Source of the DNA: Bolinopsis microptera
Taxonomy: Eukaryota; Ctenophora; Tentaculata; Lobata; Bolinopsidae
Direction: 5' to 3'
Assembly (NCBI RefSeq): GCF_026151205.1
Contig: NC_087077.1
Span: 4,464,001 to 4,528,000, forward strand
DNA length: 64,000 bases
The notes under the pieces are model-generated. The model was not told the DNA's origin and made no database searches. It saw nothing but the letters and a program-made list of their open reading frames with translations. Below, piece by piece: positions 49,301-59,895 of this stretch. A program made the translations under genes and the position numbers. The number at the start of each line of letters is the position of its first letter. Within the stretch, counting starts at the first letter, position 1.

Positions 49301-51616
49301 TCTTTTTTAATGACGGCTGCTACATTTGGCTTATTTTCTAGAGGAATAGACGTTAAGTAAAACAGAAAGCATTAGTCTTGTGATGAACGTTACAATCATA
49401 GTTGCATCTTTGACATTTGATCGATTTTGAAAACGAAATCAATAACAAAATCATTAAATATCGATCTGTAAATCAATAGTAACTGGTAGGAGCCAAAGGT
49501 GTGCAGTACGTCTGAATAAATTTGAGTTTATTTTTGGGGTTCTCTGCTTTTTAGGTTCACTGTCGCCTGTCGGTAGAGGGACTACCAACGATTTATTAAA
49601 ATCGAACATGACGAATCGAAGAATTATTAATTCGCGCGCAGCGCACGCGCGTCTTAGCGTGCTACCGGGTAACTGTGAAGACTTTCAACACAGAAAACAG
49701 GAAAATTAAAGTGAAAGTTGTGAGTACATTGGTGCGCGGCGTGCGACGTCGGGACGCTGGGATGAAGTGAACATTCTCTACATCCTATATTCTTTATAAG
49801 AAGACCTCTTCAACAGATAGCTGAAGAAGCCTTCTTCTTCAAATATTCATCAATTTTAAAAGTAATTTGAGGCATTCACATTCAAAAGCTCACTCTACAA
49901 ATTTGGTTCGAAAAGCAAACTTCAAAAAGTAAACGACAAAACAGCTTTACGTTTGGAAACACCTGATGTAGTGTAATTGTGAGATATCTTGACGAATTTC
50001 ATTAAGTTAAGTGGCTTAATGTTTGATCTAGATTAGCTGACAGAATAATAAATGGTTAAATATGGACCACGAAACAGGGAGACTAAGATAAAACATAAAA
50101 CTTACGACACACTCCAACTATTATAGCATTAACTACTACTAATCGGTACTAGTATTTCTAACTTCTAAGTAGTATACATTATAATTAACACGTAAAGACT
50201 ATAGATTAACTTGTTTTATATTGACTGACTTAATGATGAAACCACTATATATGTAATTATACACGTCCCGCACTGATCCTATTTTTCAATTCAGACTCAC
50301 AACACTGAGTAGGTGCTATCAGAATCTTATTCTTGGATAACAGCACAGTCAGGTTCTTACTTTCTATTGTAATTGAAAATTAATAGTAAATTACTATGTT
50401 TACAGTACATTAATGCTTCATCATGACTGTAACACTGTGAAACCTGATATATGGCTAAAAACTTCGAGAAAGTGCATGACTGAATAACTTCTATACACTT
50501 CTATACAATTCTATACAATTCAGCAATTGAATACAATTGTGTACATGTCGGAATATTGGACTTAGTTTAAAAGTAAGCTGCGTGATAGAGACTTGCTGTA
50601 CTATTATCATAGGTGGTGGAGCGGATGATAAAGCTGAATTAATATAACACTGGAATAACGTTTTGGTTAAATCCTTTTTCTGGGCCTCTAACATTTTTTT
50701 TCAACTCTTCTATTATATTAAAAAGGGAATAATTTAGATGATGATTATTATAGTGAAAGAGTGAAGGGGCAGCCCTACGGACTATTATTCCTGCTTTGAA
50801 AATAGAATTCCGTTTTGAGACAGTAAAATAGATTCAAACAACCCAGCCGGGGCTTGAACACTCCATTTCGCGTCCTCCATAAAGTTAATTGCGGATATAG
50901 GCTATCAGTAGATGTTTTCATCTCAGAATTATAAGCGAATGTCGCCCCAGTCCAGATGCAAAATTAGCGCAAAAGTTAGGTCAGTGCGCAAATGTTACAA
51001 TTTCGCCAGAACACCTCTAACCTGCACTCTGCAGCCTGATGAGATTTTGGAGCTGATAAAATTGTTCGGCAACCAAATATTGAACAGATAAACTTCCATA
51101 GTTCAGGCAAGGAATTTACCGACATGGATAAAATATGAGTAATTAGATTCCTGCAATACATTGTTACAGTTCGGATGAAAAATAGTGCTTGAGACCGAAT
51201 TCGAACCCGGACCTTCTACATGCGAGGCGATAATGTTGCCACTGGGGCGACATTTGCTTATAACTCTGAGAAATATACCGGGGCGACATTCTTATAATTT
51301 CGCTTACAATTTTGCTAGAACGCCTCCTCTAGGCTATAGACATAATATATAAATAGAGCGACTTCACGGTGCATTATAAGGAGTAAGATTATGTGCTTCT
51401 TAAATGGAGTACAGCCAGAGAAAATAGAATTGCAAACAGATCCAGGTTGTAAACTCTTCATAAAGCTAATATAACAGTTAAGATTAGGATTTACGTGGAT
51501 GGTAAAACCTGGAATATCTTAATCTTTGCACCATTTTGTTGAATTCAAAGAATTACTTGTGAAATGCTTATTTGAAGTGTGTATATAATAATAAGTGTCT
51601 TAATAATACCAAGAAA

Positions 51617-51693
<77 letters not shown>

Positions 51694-53948
51694 TTGAAAT
51701 TTCCGAACGGTTATACAAAAAAAACGGTAAGAGTTACGGGACTGGTTTTTTCGGTATAGTGCCGACAAAACTCTGACGAAGCCAATAAGCAAATTTTATA
51801 AAAATCGGCCGGTGGTAAATGGTTTAATTGATGGTTTTGTACCACAAAATATGTTACATAAAATGGCTTGAGAAGAACGGCAAGAGTTACGGGGCTAGCT
51901 CTCTCTCTCTCTCTCTGCATAATATTATGTAGCGTATATATTACATGGCGTATATATTACATGGTCATATAATACTATAAACTTATTAGGGGAGGGAGTG
52001 CTCAAACGGTCTGTTTGGACTGTAGAGAGAGTTCATACTTTCATACGACAATGTAATGCATGTTCACAAATATGATAGGCTGGTGTGGTGCATGGTGTTA
52101 AGGGTTAATTTCTATTGATTATTGATTAAGAATTACTATCTTTTAAGCATACTATTGGATACGTGAGGGCACTCCGAATAGAATTGCTCGCCTAATCCGG
52201 GTTTTGACTCAGCGGGTAATTACTCCTACCCTTTTTAACTGCGGCAGTGAAATCCCGGCCGAAGGCCGGGTTACACTAGTAAGTGTATATTATGGTTATT
52301 AATTGATAGTTAATTTGTTATTACTTATTATTATAGTGTATATAATAATAACAAATTAACTGTGTTAATTCTATACTTTACTTTGTCAGCCTGTAGAAAC
52401 ACATGTCATGTCATGTGGGTATGGGTGTTATATTGATTACTTTACAATACCACGAGAGACAGAAAGTGCATTAAAGAACTCGCCACAAGCACGACACACA
52501 CATAAATCCCGTCTGGTTCACGTCCTTTTAGTTCTAGATCAGGACGTATCAGGTTTCCTAAATATTGTGCTCATGTTTTTAAATAAAGGGGCAAATATTC
52601 AGACCAGATTCATAAGATTAGTTAAAGGTTTCATTATTGTCTCGTGTAACAGACAACAAGTTCATTACTGCCCATTCAGCACGATAATGTAAAGAGAATT
52701 GAATGTATTGAATGAATTTTCCAAAATTGCAGCGCAACATATCGAAAACAGTCGCCTGATTCGAGAATGCTGACTTATAATGATAACAAAATCCAAACGC
52801 CGAATAGCATACATTTTGCAACACAGAACACATAGCGATTTGGCGACACAAGACACGCAAAAGCACGAAATTTAGTGACACGTCACGTGACCTTACATTG
52901 GGTCACATGTGACCTAACATTGGGTCACGTGACACACCACGTGGTACACCACGGGTAGCTGATAACACTGCACACTCCGGCTCCTACCTGCAGACATTCA
53001 CCTTTGTGCAAACTCCACATACTCTCTTCCGGCTTCACCAAACTGTTTAGCTTCTCTTCTAAGAGTGTCTGGAGGTCACTCTGTTGCTTCAACTGAACCT
53101 GGCGAATATCGGAATGTCAGGCTCAAAAAAAATCGGCCCTTCTGAGAACAAGACAATAGCCACATAGTTAGTACAAAGGACAAAACTACAGTAACACTCC
53201 AAGACAGCCCTTCATATTTAGACGTGATCAAAGACTTACCTTCAGATTATAAGGTTTGATATCTATCTTGAGATCAGACGCTTTAATATTGGGGTTAGGC
53301 AGTACCAGCTTCAGGTCAACATCCGTTGCGGTTTGACTCCAGGCGTAGTGCTCGGTCACCCCTCCGTTGTGATGGTCCCAGCTGGAAGTACTCCAGTCGC
53401 CCTGTATCTGCTCCATCGCCTCCTGCTTCAGCTCCGGCTTGGGAAGTAGTTCTCCAGCAGTAACGTTGGGAGTAACAGTAGGTCTGGGGGTGATGGAGGG
53501 GAGTCCAGGTGTAGCAGGAGGGGTGGGAGGGTGGTTGTTAGAAGGGGGTGAGCGGGGGACTGTGGCTGGGGACCCCATGCACTCGTACTTCTTATACACC
53601 TGACCAAACATAGCAATATTAGCAAGGTAAAACTACTGAATAGTACTATAACCATCAACATAATAAGCCATATTAATTCTTTGTTTAGATTGTTGAATTA
53701 AACATGAAGATAGCGAAGGCTTAAAAAATAGTCTAATTATGTAAATAAAACGTTAAATAAGTATTACGAACCTTGAGAAGCTTTTCCCTGGCCACACCCG
53801 GCGGGAATCCCATACTCTGATCTGAAGAAAGTGGCCTGAAGAAGTCTGTTTTGCGGTAGAGAAAGCCCAGGACTACCTCCAGAAAAGGCTCCAGTTCTCC
53901 ACAATTCTGTAAAATGCCAAGTAGAGGCGCGTCGAATTTATCATCCAT
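46303..53948 (-). CDS. NUDCD3: NudC domain-containing protein 3 (CS-domain co-chaperone)
   Basis: Exons 53948-53772, 53599-53240, 53098-52988, 46904-46713 and 46425-46303, all phase 0 (320 aa; human 361). The N-terminal exon (LLGILQNCGELEPFLEVVLG, then FLYRKTDFF and MGFPPG) matches the NUDCD3 N-terminus (FLRVLFGFLYRKTDFY...MGFPPG). A Pro/Thr-rich linker follows. The CS/p23 domain has HYAWSQTATDVDLKLVLP and continues in exon 3 (PEESMWSLHKGECLQ) and exon 4 (GRDGYWWTGMFEGG, human VGEYWWNAILEGE). The last exon gives EILKKAWNTEGSPF (human MLKKGWDAEGSPF). Known role: HSP90-linked co-chaperone stabilising dynein intermediate chain. The third intron, about 6 kb, contains a complete second gene and a Helitron-like element. 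An acceptor TTCTCCCAG lies 3 nt before the ATG. Confidence 0.94.
47723..49609 (-). CDS. Tandem WRKY-GCM1/FLYWCH-like zinc-cluster protein nested in NUDCD3
   Basis: Coding exons 49337-49267, 49103-48921, 48813-48628, 48486-48265 and 48124-47723 are in frame, about 353 residues. A candidate first exon begins MFDFNKSLVVPLP at 49609, but its donor is uncertain. Two modules repeat: FNTADEAKAFI...NKWKFRYSHQTTEGKK|VYYQC and FQSPADAKTFI...GLWKFSYSHATPLGRK|VFYDC, each split by an intron after the Lys. Each then has C-x7-C-x22/23-H-x-H (ending EPHNH and VPHKH). This zinc-ligand spacing belongs to the WRKY-GCM1 superfamily (WRKY, FLYWCH, FAR1/Mutator DNA-binding domains). A sequon-like VIKKEE SUMO site lies near the N-terminus. 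Likely a nuclear DNA-binding protein, perhaps a domesticated transposase domain. The whole gene lies in one NUDCD3 intron, same strand. Confidence 0.75.
50922..51270 (-). mobile_element. Inverted-repeat element with tRNA-like promoter box
   Basis: Ends CTCAGAATTATAAGCGAATG... and ...CATTTGCTTATAACTCTGAG are inverted repeats over 30 bp with two mismatches, both containing GTCGCCCCAGT. On the minus strand near 51245-51183 the sequence reads CGCCTCGCATGTAG followed by GTCCGGGTTCGAATTCGG. That resembles a tRNA anticodon arm and a good RNA polymerase III B box, as in tRNA-derived SINEs. I cannot fold a full cloverleaf with paired acceptor stem, so it is not called a tRNA. Confidence 0.5.
51604..52279 (+). 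mobile_element. Helitron-like non-autonomous element, copy 2 (uninterrupted)
   Basis: Starts with or just before the TG microsatellite. It carries GTGCCGACAAAACTCTGACG and ATTGATGGTTTTGTACCACA in the same order as copy 1, and ends with hairpin CCCGGCC-GAA-GGCCGGG (52254-52270), TTACA and CTAG before T. It shows what copy 1 looked like before its insertion. The 5' terminus cannot be fixed because a TC start is not evident. Confidence 0.7.
51619..51690. repeat. TG dinucleotide microsatellite
   Basis: About 35 uninterrupted TG units. Copy 1 of the same element has TGTC units at the equivalent place, so the array expanded from the element's own short repeat. Confidence 0.98.
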
Positions 53949-56900
53949 GTCCTGGGAGAAGAGGAGTTTAATTAACTGAATACAATTCTCCGGTAAAATA
54001 AAACTTTACAGTATTTTGATTGCAACGGAAATAAAGGTGAGCTAATACAGATAGATTTATTTTCTGACGACACCGGTACAATATAACGTCGGACCATGTT
54101 ATAAAACGTCGGATCATGTGACATGTTAGCAGGTGTGATTAGCTAGTGTCTCAGATAAATTGTAAGTCAACGAAAAAAGCAATTTGTAACCACTGGACAA
54201 CCCAACTGAATGACACAGTGTCACGCCTAACCTTACGACAACGACCGGAAACTAAGTAGGAATTAGGTAGCGCTGAGTAACCCCAGAGTAACCACGAATC
54301 GATATGCTGCTAATATTCAACTAAACTTCGACGATGGATACATAAACCAATTCACAGTCAGGAGTTCGAGCACCAAGACCGGCTTTCTCAGCGTTGACAG
54401 ACTGCTTATCCTTTACTTGTAAAATCAGCAATAAAATAAACCAGTAAAATCAGTACCAGGCCAAATGTCTGGGCTTGATGTTCTATAAGGAAAGTTCTAG
54501 CCTAGTTAAAATGTGGTGGCAGCAGCAACGACACTGAGGCGGCGAGACAATGTACAGGATCAGGTGGGAGCCTTGTATTACGATATCCCGCCAACCCTTG
54601 CTTTTCGCTAACTCCCAAGCTTACAAACCGACTCAGGCTAATTGAATTTCGAGAACAATTAAAAATTTCAACACGTAGCGAATGTTGGTTAAATGAGCGG
54701 ATTAGGTTAGGGCCACGAGAAGCTGGCGAAAAGTTTACTGGTATTGAATGGCAAAGCAAAATTAGAAAATTATTAAGAGTCCCCTGTAAATTGAGGATCT
54801 TTATCAATAGAATTTGGCAAACCTTCCTCCTGGTCGTCGGCGGCGCTAGGTGTACAAATTAAATCAGGTCAAAGCAAAGATTACGAAGTAGCGTTATATA
54901 ACCTGTTAAATAGAGGGCGCATCAACCGGGGCAACGTCGGTCATGTCTCACAGGTATAATTTAAATTTAACGGTTATAATATTCCGACAAAACGTTATTA
55001 CCACAAGTCAGCTGCCCATAAGCAATACTTGGAACCATCCAGAAATGGTGACCTTTATCTAGACGAACATTAAACTTGCAGATATATATTATTATATACC
55101 CCCTCCTGATTTACCTGTAAGATAACTCTCCCATGCCATAGGGGAAAGGAACAATTAAGTGATAACCGATACAGAAAAGTCAGGACTCAGGAGAGAGGAG
55201 GAATTCTTAGTTCAAAGCTTTCAACATCAAATCAAAAGTCGGTAAGTTCAGTGTAACACCATGTCTCCCTCATAACTAGTTCACTATACCCCCGGTATTC
55301 CTGCTCAATAGAGCATGAAATTGAGTGCTAAAGTTTGGTGAGTAACACAAAGCAGGGACAATAATGCAAGATAGATAGCTTTATCTTACTCTATTAATTG
55401 AAATAATTTAAACTAAATTAACTCTCCTGTATGTACGAACAACAGAAAGCAAAGAAGCAAATAATGAGATTATAAGTTGTGAGTTGTGAGTTGTGGGTTA
55501 AGTGCTGGAGTCGAGTAGCAGACACCAAGGGTTAGGATAACTGGTTAGTAACGCCTAGTAACCCAGTCTGGTAACCCTGGTAACGCTAGGTACGGCTCAG
55601 CAACGCCACGGCTTGAGATTTCAGACAAGTGCAGTAAGCGTGCTAACAGTGCTCACAAAGCAACAAAGAGTGGAGTATTGCTGACCAACCAAGCAGTGCG
55701 GTGTGACTAACTAACTGATCAGGTTACACGCTCCTCCCCTGCTAGCTCTAAATTACTGGCTGTCAAGTTGGTCACGTGATGTAGGGTCACGTGACTCACT
55801 CTCCAAGCAGTGCGGGCTCCGAGCACTACTGCCCGATACACCCCGCTGACAGGCCCTGTGTACAAGCTCCAGCAGTTAGCCGGCTTGCTGCCAAGCAGGG
55901 TGAGGTTACAGGCACTCCCACCCGGCCAGTCACAGGTCAGGGATAGCGAGGAGGACCAATCACAGCCCGGCAATCTGTCACGTGACATGGCAATCATTTG
56001 GGAGGGAGAGATAAGAGAATTAGATTAGGGGATTAGTTTTCATCATCATGAGCGCAGATGCAACATCACCTAGTGGTGCTATTTCTTGTCAGACACGATT
56101 ACACGGTACAAATCCCTCGCGTCCCCCTGGAATTTTGCGTCCCCCTGGAATTTCACGGCCTGTGTTTCTACAGACCGTGGCTTGATGTGCCTGGGTGTTT
56201 TTTGGCTTTCGACATGTGACCTCTTCGGCTGATCATGTGATCCCTGGCTGTTTTACTTGGCTTCCCTACCAGCACTTGCCTTACTTCAAATTGTCTGGTT
56301 TTAGTTGAGTCGGCAGTTTTGTCATGGTAGCGTTGTCATGGTAGCGAATTACGTTATTGACGAAAACGAAGCGCACTACTTCCGTATCGGCAGATGACTG
56401 ACAGCAAGACAGGCTTCTTGTTAAACAGGCAAGTAGGGACTAGGGACACAAGCGTGAACAGGTAAACGCATCCCGTCACAAGCAAGGAATTAGAAGAGAA
56501 CTCGGCAATGTTAAATGTTAGATGCGTCCTAACTCCTAACGCTGTTAAATACCAAGGAGAGAAGGAGATTTAACGGCTGAGTACTGTTAAAGTATCGTAT
56601 ATAGGAATTATACAGGTAGTACAGATAAGTATTGGCTAAGTATTATCAAATGTTAATTGTTAAGCCTAACTTTCGTTATCGCTGTAATATGAGGCACAAT
56701 CTGGAAGTTTAAAAACAAGGCAATTTCCGCGGACACAAGGCGAACAAAGCCGATCCAACGTGAAATCAGGCAAACAACCCTCATTGAATTCGAGCTGGAA
56801 TCATGTTATGTGCATTACGTGTAATTACATAATATTAGCTTATTAACTTTTAACTTGCGATTATCTTTCATCAACGGAACTGATCTTAAAATCAATTGAC

Positions 56901-59427
56901 CTAGTTTTAACACAGCTGAATTGATCCTTATCAAATAACGGTAAACGGTAAAATTTAATAATATTTCTAGCGGCTAAAAATATATAAGTCACATACAGAC
57001 GCGACCGGGGGAACAATCTAACAGCGACTGAAGTCACGACACTGTAGGACAGTGTGATGTTTCTAAATTGTGTTTAGGACACTGGATACCCCACCAATCA
57101 AAACTTAACACCAGGTCCAAGACAGATAGCCAATAATAAAGCCAGATTAGATAGCTCACTCTGTGTGACAAGCAAAATTAGTGAAACAGTTTATACCCCT
57201 ATAATATCAACCTGATACAAAGACCTGAGTTATCTTGCACTATATTTTGAGATTTAATTGAAATTTAAGGGACAGAAAGACTGCATGAGCTAAGCTAATT
57301 ATCAGCAAATGAGGCTACTTCTATATAACCGCCAGTTCAAGCAGTGATTATCTTTGTTCAGCAACAAAGCGTCCTAAACAGGACTAAGATAACTTTAAAA
57401 GCTTTGCTTTCAGGACCCGGGACTAGTGCAATAACTACTGCTGCCCCAGGGAGGATGGTGGATCGGCTTCTTAACAATGGGGAGGCAGGACAAAAGTAGC
57501 ATTATTTTAGCCAGTAGTTGACAGAGATTAAGCAAGCTATAGTTGCGGTGTAAGAACAAATCTCACGGTGCAGAGACTTATTATACTAATTAATCTATAT
57601 TCTATATAGCTTGTAGGTTCAAACTAGATGTTGTGAAACACTGAAGCTATTATATTCCTTCTGTAGAACGAAATACGCGTACGGAATATACGAGTGGAGC
57701 TGAGGAGACAATGGAAATTGTAGAGCTTACAAACAGCTAGCAGGTGACGAGCAAAATAAGCAGTGCGCAGTATTGAGAGAGACTTGACCAGGTTTAGTAG
57801 ATTCAAGGACTGGCAAAGACCGGTGAGGGTGGGTCGGAGCAAGCTCCATTGTGGGGAGGCAGTGCGCTGTAGCAGGGAAATAACGCACTACAACACAAAG
57901 AAGGCGGTCAAGCAAGAGACGCTCGCCTCGAGTAATTAGCTGCCCCCTGGCCCGGCTGTAGAAAGAGAGGAGCACTACAACACAGGACCCACTATGTGCG
58001 TATCAGGTTACCTGCTTGCTCCTGGCAAGGGACCTCGCACAATCTCTGTCTATCTACCCACCACTCCCCCTCCTCACAACTCAGGCACTTCCACGGGTTC
58101 TGTTACAACATCCCCCACTGTTTTACGGCTTTTCACCGCTCCAGAGCGGAGGGAGGGAGGAGGAAACCCCCACCGGACCCGCCGGAGACGCGGACATCAC
58201 CTACCAGCTCCTTAGTTAGTCCCGGTAATTAGCCTAAGTCAGGTGTTACTTGCTTTGAGATAGCTTATTGAGTTAGACACCTGCTACCATCAACCAGATC
58301 ATCCTCCCCGGATCCTCCAATGAGAGGACAGCAAACCAACTGCTGACCAATCAGAAGCCAGGACTGTTGTCAGGGGGTGTCCTCAAGCAGGGTCCTACAG
58401 CGGCTCGAGACCTATTTCGTTAATAGAGCCTCCCTTCCAACTGTTGGAGTTCTATTACTCGTAAGTCTAAACGATCGCTTAAATCTGCCGAGAGCGAGAT
58501 AGAGGACAGCAGATCTCGAGAATAAGAGACAGGTAAGCAGCAGGGATATAAAGCAAGGCCAAGGTGATATTTGATAATCTAGAATTGGCATTAAAAGTGA
58601 ATTAACCGTGATGTAGGGTGGCAAACTAATGAAATGTGCACTTTGCCCTGGCTTATATTACAACCGACCGGGACCGAACCAAGCATGAGAGCAGACAGAT
58701 TTAAGGCACCTTATTAACCAATGATGGAAACTGATCTTGTTATATTGCTGGTTAGCAGAAAGGGTACGGGACGTTCTTAACTATCAGGCACTTCAAGCGT
58801 GTCTAGTCAGTAAAGAGAAGCCACCAACCCCGGACCAGCCGAATCACGTCATCTCCAGTTGCCATTATTTTATCAGATTTCCCGACAACTTAATTTGATA
58901 TATTTCTCTGTGTTCCAGAGCTTTGGATTAATTTCGAGACACCTGCTTTTAAGATTATAGCAGTTCAATATAGTTCAATGAGACAAGGTCTATACTTTGC
59001 AGGACTCTGAATAGAGACAGTAAAAGTTGGGGTAGACTCAGGACCAGGCACAGGGCTGATTTTACAACTTCAAAAGAAAGGTTGGTACCAAGGTCTATCA
59101 AAAGAGACTTAACTTAAAATGCATTATAAAACGTATAAAATTTAAATGGTGACAAAAGAGAAAATGTCAACGGCACCGCCTTGGCGAAACGGCAGTCCTT
59201 GCAATGTAAGTGTAAAAACGTTACAGATCTTGCATTGTCTTACAAGTCCTTACACCGCATCGAATTAGTTTAACTAATTCAATCACTAATACATTTAATA
59301 AATTTGCTTGAATGAGCTATTATGGCTTGTTGCATTGAGGCAGTCTTCGTAACATAACTCCATGAGGCTATAACTGAGTGTACAAATACTGCACAATCAA
59401 GAACGTCACGCGCAGTATCTCAGAATG

Positions 59428-59895
59428 AGTTCCAGTTACCATGGCAACTCAAGCTACCAGGGTAAACTCAAGCTACCAGGGTAAACTCAAGCTACCAGGG
59501 TAGTCTCAAACTACCAGGGTAAACTCAAGCTACCAGGGTATACTCATTACTCAAGCTACCAGGGTAAACTCAAGCTACCAGGGTAAACTCAAGCTACCAG
59601 GGTAGTCTCAAACTACCAGGGTAAACTCAAGCTACCAGGGTATACTCAAGCTACCAGGGTAGCTTCGAGCTACCAGGGTAAACCCAAGCTACCAGTAACC
59701 AGGGTAAACTAAAGCTACTGGAGGGTTGCCTCAAGCTACCAGGGTAGTTTCGAACTACCAGGGTAGCTTCGAGCTACCAGCCACCAGGGTAAACTCAAGC
59801 TACCAAGGTAAATTGAATTTAAAATTCAAGCTACCAGGGTAAAGTCAAGCTTCGAGGGCAAACTCAAGCTAACAGGGCAGACTCCGAGGTGCCAG
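59428..59895. repeat. 17-19-bp minisatellite
   Basis: Roughly 25 degenerate copies of AGCTACCAGGGTAAACTCA, with variants GTAGTCTCAAACT and GTAGCTTCGAGCT showing higher-order repeats. Confidence 0.95.

Larger units (their letters stand above)
49610..52987. other. Remainder of the large NUDCD3 intron
   Basis: No coding exon seen. Holds an inverted-repeat/SINE-like element (50922-51270), a TG microsatellite and a Helitron-like element. At 52880-52960 are several GTCACGTGAC-type palindromes in short succession, close to the acceptor side of the third coding exon. Confidence 0.55.

Noticed and set aside
51183-51260. True tRNA gene on the minus strand
   Set aside because: B box and an anticodon-arm-like stretch are present, but no matching acceptor stem or clear D arm.
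51568-51792. ORFs of poly-TH or poly-CV
   Set aside because: Translations of the TG microsatellite.
53428-53661. Leucine-rich 77-aa ORF
   Set aside because: Frame-shifted shadow of the proline-rich NUDCD3 exon.
55719-55997. 92-aa Cys-containing minus-strand ORF
   Set aside because: Looks protein-like in places but lacks a start context, neighbours or any family; the opposite strand has an equally long ORF.
57994-58232. Three overlapping plus-strand ORFs
   Set aside because: Similar length in every frame of a GC-richer patch, no family similarity, no splice context.
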